Source: Phallusia fumigata (taxonomy: Eukaryota > Chordata > Ascidiacea > Phlebobranchia > Ascidiidae). From it: 21,065 nt of DNA. The DNA is taken from assembly GCA_008931825.1 (NCBI GenBank), contig QXVZ01018153.1:1-21065 (forward strand). Reading direction: 5' to 3'. Positions within the stretch are counted from its first letter, which is position 1. Each line of letters begins with the position of its first letter. A program made the position numbers and the translations under genes. Below are positions 18,791 through 21,065 of this stretch, piece after piece. A model generated the notes under the pieces. That model had not been told where the DNA came from and did no database searches. It saw only the letters and a list, made by a program, of their open reading frames with translations.

Positions 18791-20060
18791 ATGGCTGACG
18801 ATGAATATCAACAAGAACTTGATTCTCACGATGCGAGAGCGGATTTTGAGAACGTCTTGCAAGGAATGCTGGACAAGGCAAACGCTGGCGAAAGGTACAA
18901 AACTCTGTTGCATTTAATAAAAACATTGCTTGACCAATAACGTAATTTAGTTCCAGTCACGTTGCCGATACAATTACTGTTTTGTAGGTTTACCTGTATG
19001 GTTTGATTAAATTTACTTTGACTTTGAAGATTTTTTTGAGTACATTTTGTTTTGAAATGTAGCATTTTATGTCAAATGTTTTTAGTTTCAGTGCCATCAT
19101 CCCTGCAGTGAAAGAAGAAGTAGTTGACAGCTCACAGGAAGAAACAAGGAAATTGTATGAAAGAATTTACCAAAATATGGTTATTAGAAAACATGTGTAA
19201 TCAGTAGAAAAATAACTAACCCCATAGTCAGTGCCAATAAAGCAACCTTTTTGACATCTCATTTTCTCAATATTTTAGCCCAAGTACTCCAACCAAATCA
19301 TCACGGAAAAGAAAACGAAAAGAAGAAGGCAAAGATGACAAGCAAAAATCAAGTAAGATTGGGAAATAAATACAAATCCTATGCTCTAACATTGATGGCT
19401 CAATGTAGTAAATACTGCACAAAAGAAAATACAACATGTTTAATCAGGAATTTTCTTTTTCTCAGATTCATTTATTATGAAGCTGTTTGATCGAAGCATT
19501 GACCTTGCTGCATTTAATGAAGATACACCCTTGTATCCCATATGCCGTGCATGGATGAACAATGACCCTTCTGGCAAAAAGCCACCATCGCAGCTTAAGA
19601 AGGGCACTGATGAGGAGGCAAACAGCAATGTAGGAACATATAGTTATTTTCCACAACCGTTTTTCACCCATGTTGCACTCATAAAAGTTTGAGCTGCACA
19701 TTCTAACTTGTGTTTTGCACCAGGGTAGGCTTTTAAAGATTGTAATTTCTATTGTGACATTACAAAACATGGCAAACACACAGTGGGCAGTTGAACTGGA
19801 TTTTGTGTTACTGAATTGTGCAACTATTGTAACATTCAAATTTGCTAATGATAAAATGCCTGTTGCATCTACGGCACATCAGTTGTGGAACGCTGGTGCA
19901 GAAAGCCAATGCACATTTGGTTGTTATAGAGTGAAGATGAAGATGCTTCTGGCAATATAACTGAGATCCCTGCACCCAATGTTAGATGGAATAACATTGA
20001 CAGTAATGGAAAGTATGTCAGCCCCAGAGTTCCAACCCCCTTGCCACATTCGACTGACAG
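18791..20060 (+). CDS. LIN37: LIN37, MuvB/DREAM complex subunit (3' end outside window)
   Basis: Nuclear subunit of the MuvB core, which with E2F/DP/pocket proteins (DREAM) represses cell-cycle genes and with B-Myb activates them. Coding exons seen: 18791-18894, 19092-19154, 19279-19352, 19466-19629 and 19930-20060, giving 178 residues plus two bases of the next codon. Order: N-terminal acidic/helical segment (FENVLQGMLDKA), a KFP followed by the basic run SRKRKRKEE (likely nuclear localisation), then the family hallmark MKLFDRSIDLA (85-95) and TPLYPICRAWM (101-111). An acidic stretch and RVPTPLP follow. The vertebrate protein continues with a conserved basic helix region, which should lie in later exons. 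I searched 20061-21065 and did not find it. The start ATG follows a leader free of other ATGs. The minor exon-2 donor TT|GTATGA was chosen because it restores the conserved K-F-P frame. Confidence 0.9.
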
Positions 20061-21065
20061 GTGAGTACCTAATTTCACAACTAACTTTATGTGGCTCTTC
20101 AGCTATTTAACTTACTTATTTATGGGTCTCCTTCCATGAGGGGGACACATATTGTTTTTACTCTTGTTTTTTTTTCTGTCTAATGCGAGTTTGTTCCCAT
20201 GTTTTGGTCAAGAAGTAGTTGTTCAATTTTCACACATGATAGATGGGTATCTGAAGTTGTACACTGTTAACTTTTTACCCCAAATCACCCATCTGTTCAC
20301 CTACAGGCCCCCAAAATGTGAAATTTTTATAATGGCAATATTTAGCAAAGTAAGTCACCTAGAAGTTTCCTATTTTGATAGTTGATAGTTGATACAATGC
20401 AAAGTATTNACTCTGTTTTTTTTTCTGTCTAATGCGAGTTTGTTCCCATGTTTTGGTCAAGAAGTAGTTGTTCAATTTTCACACATGATAGATGGGTATC
20501 TGAAGTTGTACACTGTTAACTTTTTACCCCAAATCACCCATCTGTTCACCTACAGGCCCCCAAAATGTGAAATTTTTATAATGGCAATATTTAGCAAAGT
20601 AAGTCACCTAGAAGTTTCCTATTTTGATAGTTGATAGTTGATACAATGCAAAGTATTATATTAGATTTTTAGGCTTTAGTATGGATTCTCCCATTTTTTA
20701 CCTTTTTAATTTTTGCACTGTTTTGACTGCTCTGTGGTCTATATTTTGTAATGCAGTTCAAATTGTTGTTTTAAGTTACAATCATGGCTTACAATCGATT
20801 TGAAATTATTTACTCTTTTAGGTAAAAAAATGCATCTTTGCTGTAACTTACTTCATGACTAAGATAGCTGTTTGGTTGTATAACCATCTTGTACTTAAGT
20901 TAAGAAAAAGAAAATTTGCGACAAGAAAATTGAGAAACATCGCATTAGCCAAAAGTGACATGATGAGTCTTCTATACTTACTGTGCTTGAAGGGAAAAAT
21001 ACAAAACAATTGTTTTAAGAAATCGAACATCTAGGCTTAAAAACAGTTTTGTGTTGATTTAAACT
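20061..21065 (+). other. LIN37 intron 5 (incomplete)
   Basis: It starts with a strong donor (GTGAGT at 20061) and runs off the window. No exon resembling the LIN37 C-terminus is seen. A small exon-like segment bounded by CTACAG and GTAAGT (about 20307-20349, repeated at 20556-20598) translates to a sequence unlike LIN37 and is not accepted. Confidence 0.45.
20160..20657. repeat. About 249-bp duplication split by a single N in LIN37 intron 5
   Basis: 20160-20408 and 20410-20657 are the same sequence, differing by about one base in the leading T-rich run, with one N at 20409. No biological boundary is visible, so an unmerged contig overlap is the likeliest cause. Confidence 0.85.

Noticed and set aside
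19155..19200. Extension of LIN37 exon 2 to an in-frame TAA after KHV
   Set aside because: It would end the protein before the conserved LIN37 core; splicing at TT|GTATGA restores the family frame (KFP).
20307..20349. Possible small LIN37 exon between CTACAG and GTAAGT
   Set aside because: The phase fits, but the translation is unlike the expected basic C-terminal region, and the segment lies in the N-split duplication.
1..21065. CRISPR arrays, tRNA or rRNA genes, bacterial operons, viral genes
   Set aside because: None seen; the window is ordinary spliced animal genes with transposon remnants.

Overview
The window is animal nuclear DNA: AT-rich, with short GT-AG introns, metazoan gene families and AATAAA signals. 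Gene compactness and the ~1.5% mismatch between what look like two assembled alleles suggest a highly polymorphic invertebrate, most likely an ascidian of the Ciona type. The species is inference. Nothing bacterial or viral is visible.

Left part (about 1-13.8 kb, + strand): three tandem copies of one seven-exon gene for a 12-helix amino-acid transporter of the SLC7 light-chain (LAT/b0,+AT) family. Exons 2 to 7 have identical lengths (148, 152, 206, 188, 207 and 243 nt) and phases in all three. Copies 2 (4855-7739) and 3 (9661-12927) each give 538 residues. Copy 1 (252-2810) keeps all splice sites but has an in-frame TGA in exon 7, at the point where its similarity to copy 2 jumps from about 62% to 98%. 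This suggests gene conversion or unequal crossing-over. A homologous 3' flank follows each copy. Copy 1's flank also carries a solo-LTR-like insertion.

Middle (14.4-15.5 kb, - strand): an intact, uninterrupted ADP/ATP translocase ORF with a well-spaced TATA box and initiator, and overlapping AATAAA signals.

Right part (16.5-21.1 kb, + strand): RPL29 (three coding exons, 58 residues) with a MITE-like element in intron 1, then the first five coding exons of LIN37, a MuvB/DREAM subunit, whose 3' end lies beyond the window. A cationic 92-codon ORF with a signal-peptide-like start lies between the translocase and RPL29 and is only a weak candidate.

All three single-N positions (4011, 11159, 20409) sit exactly between two near-identical copies of local sequence. 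They look like unmerged contig or haplotype overlaps, so the apparent exon-4 duplication in transporter copy 3 is probably an assembly artefact. I found no credible new biological system; the most interesting biology is the mosaic history of the transporter cluster.
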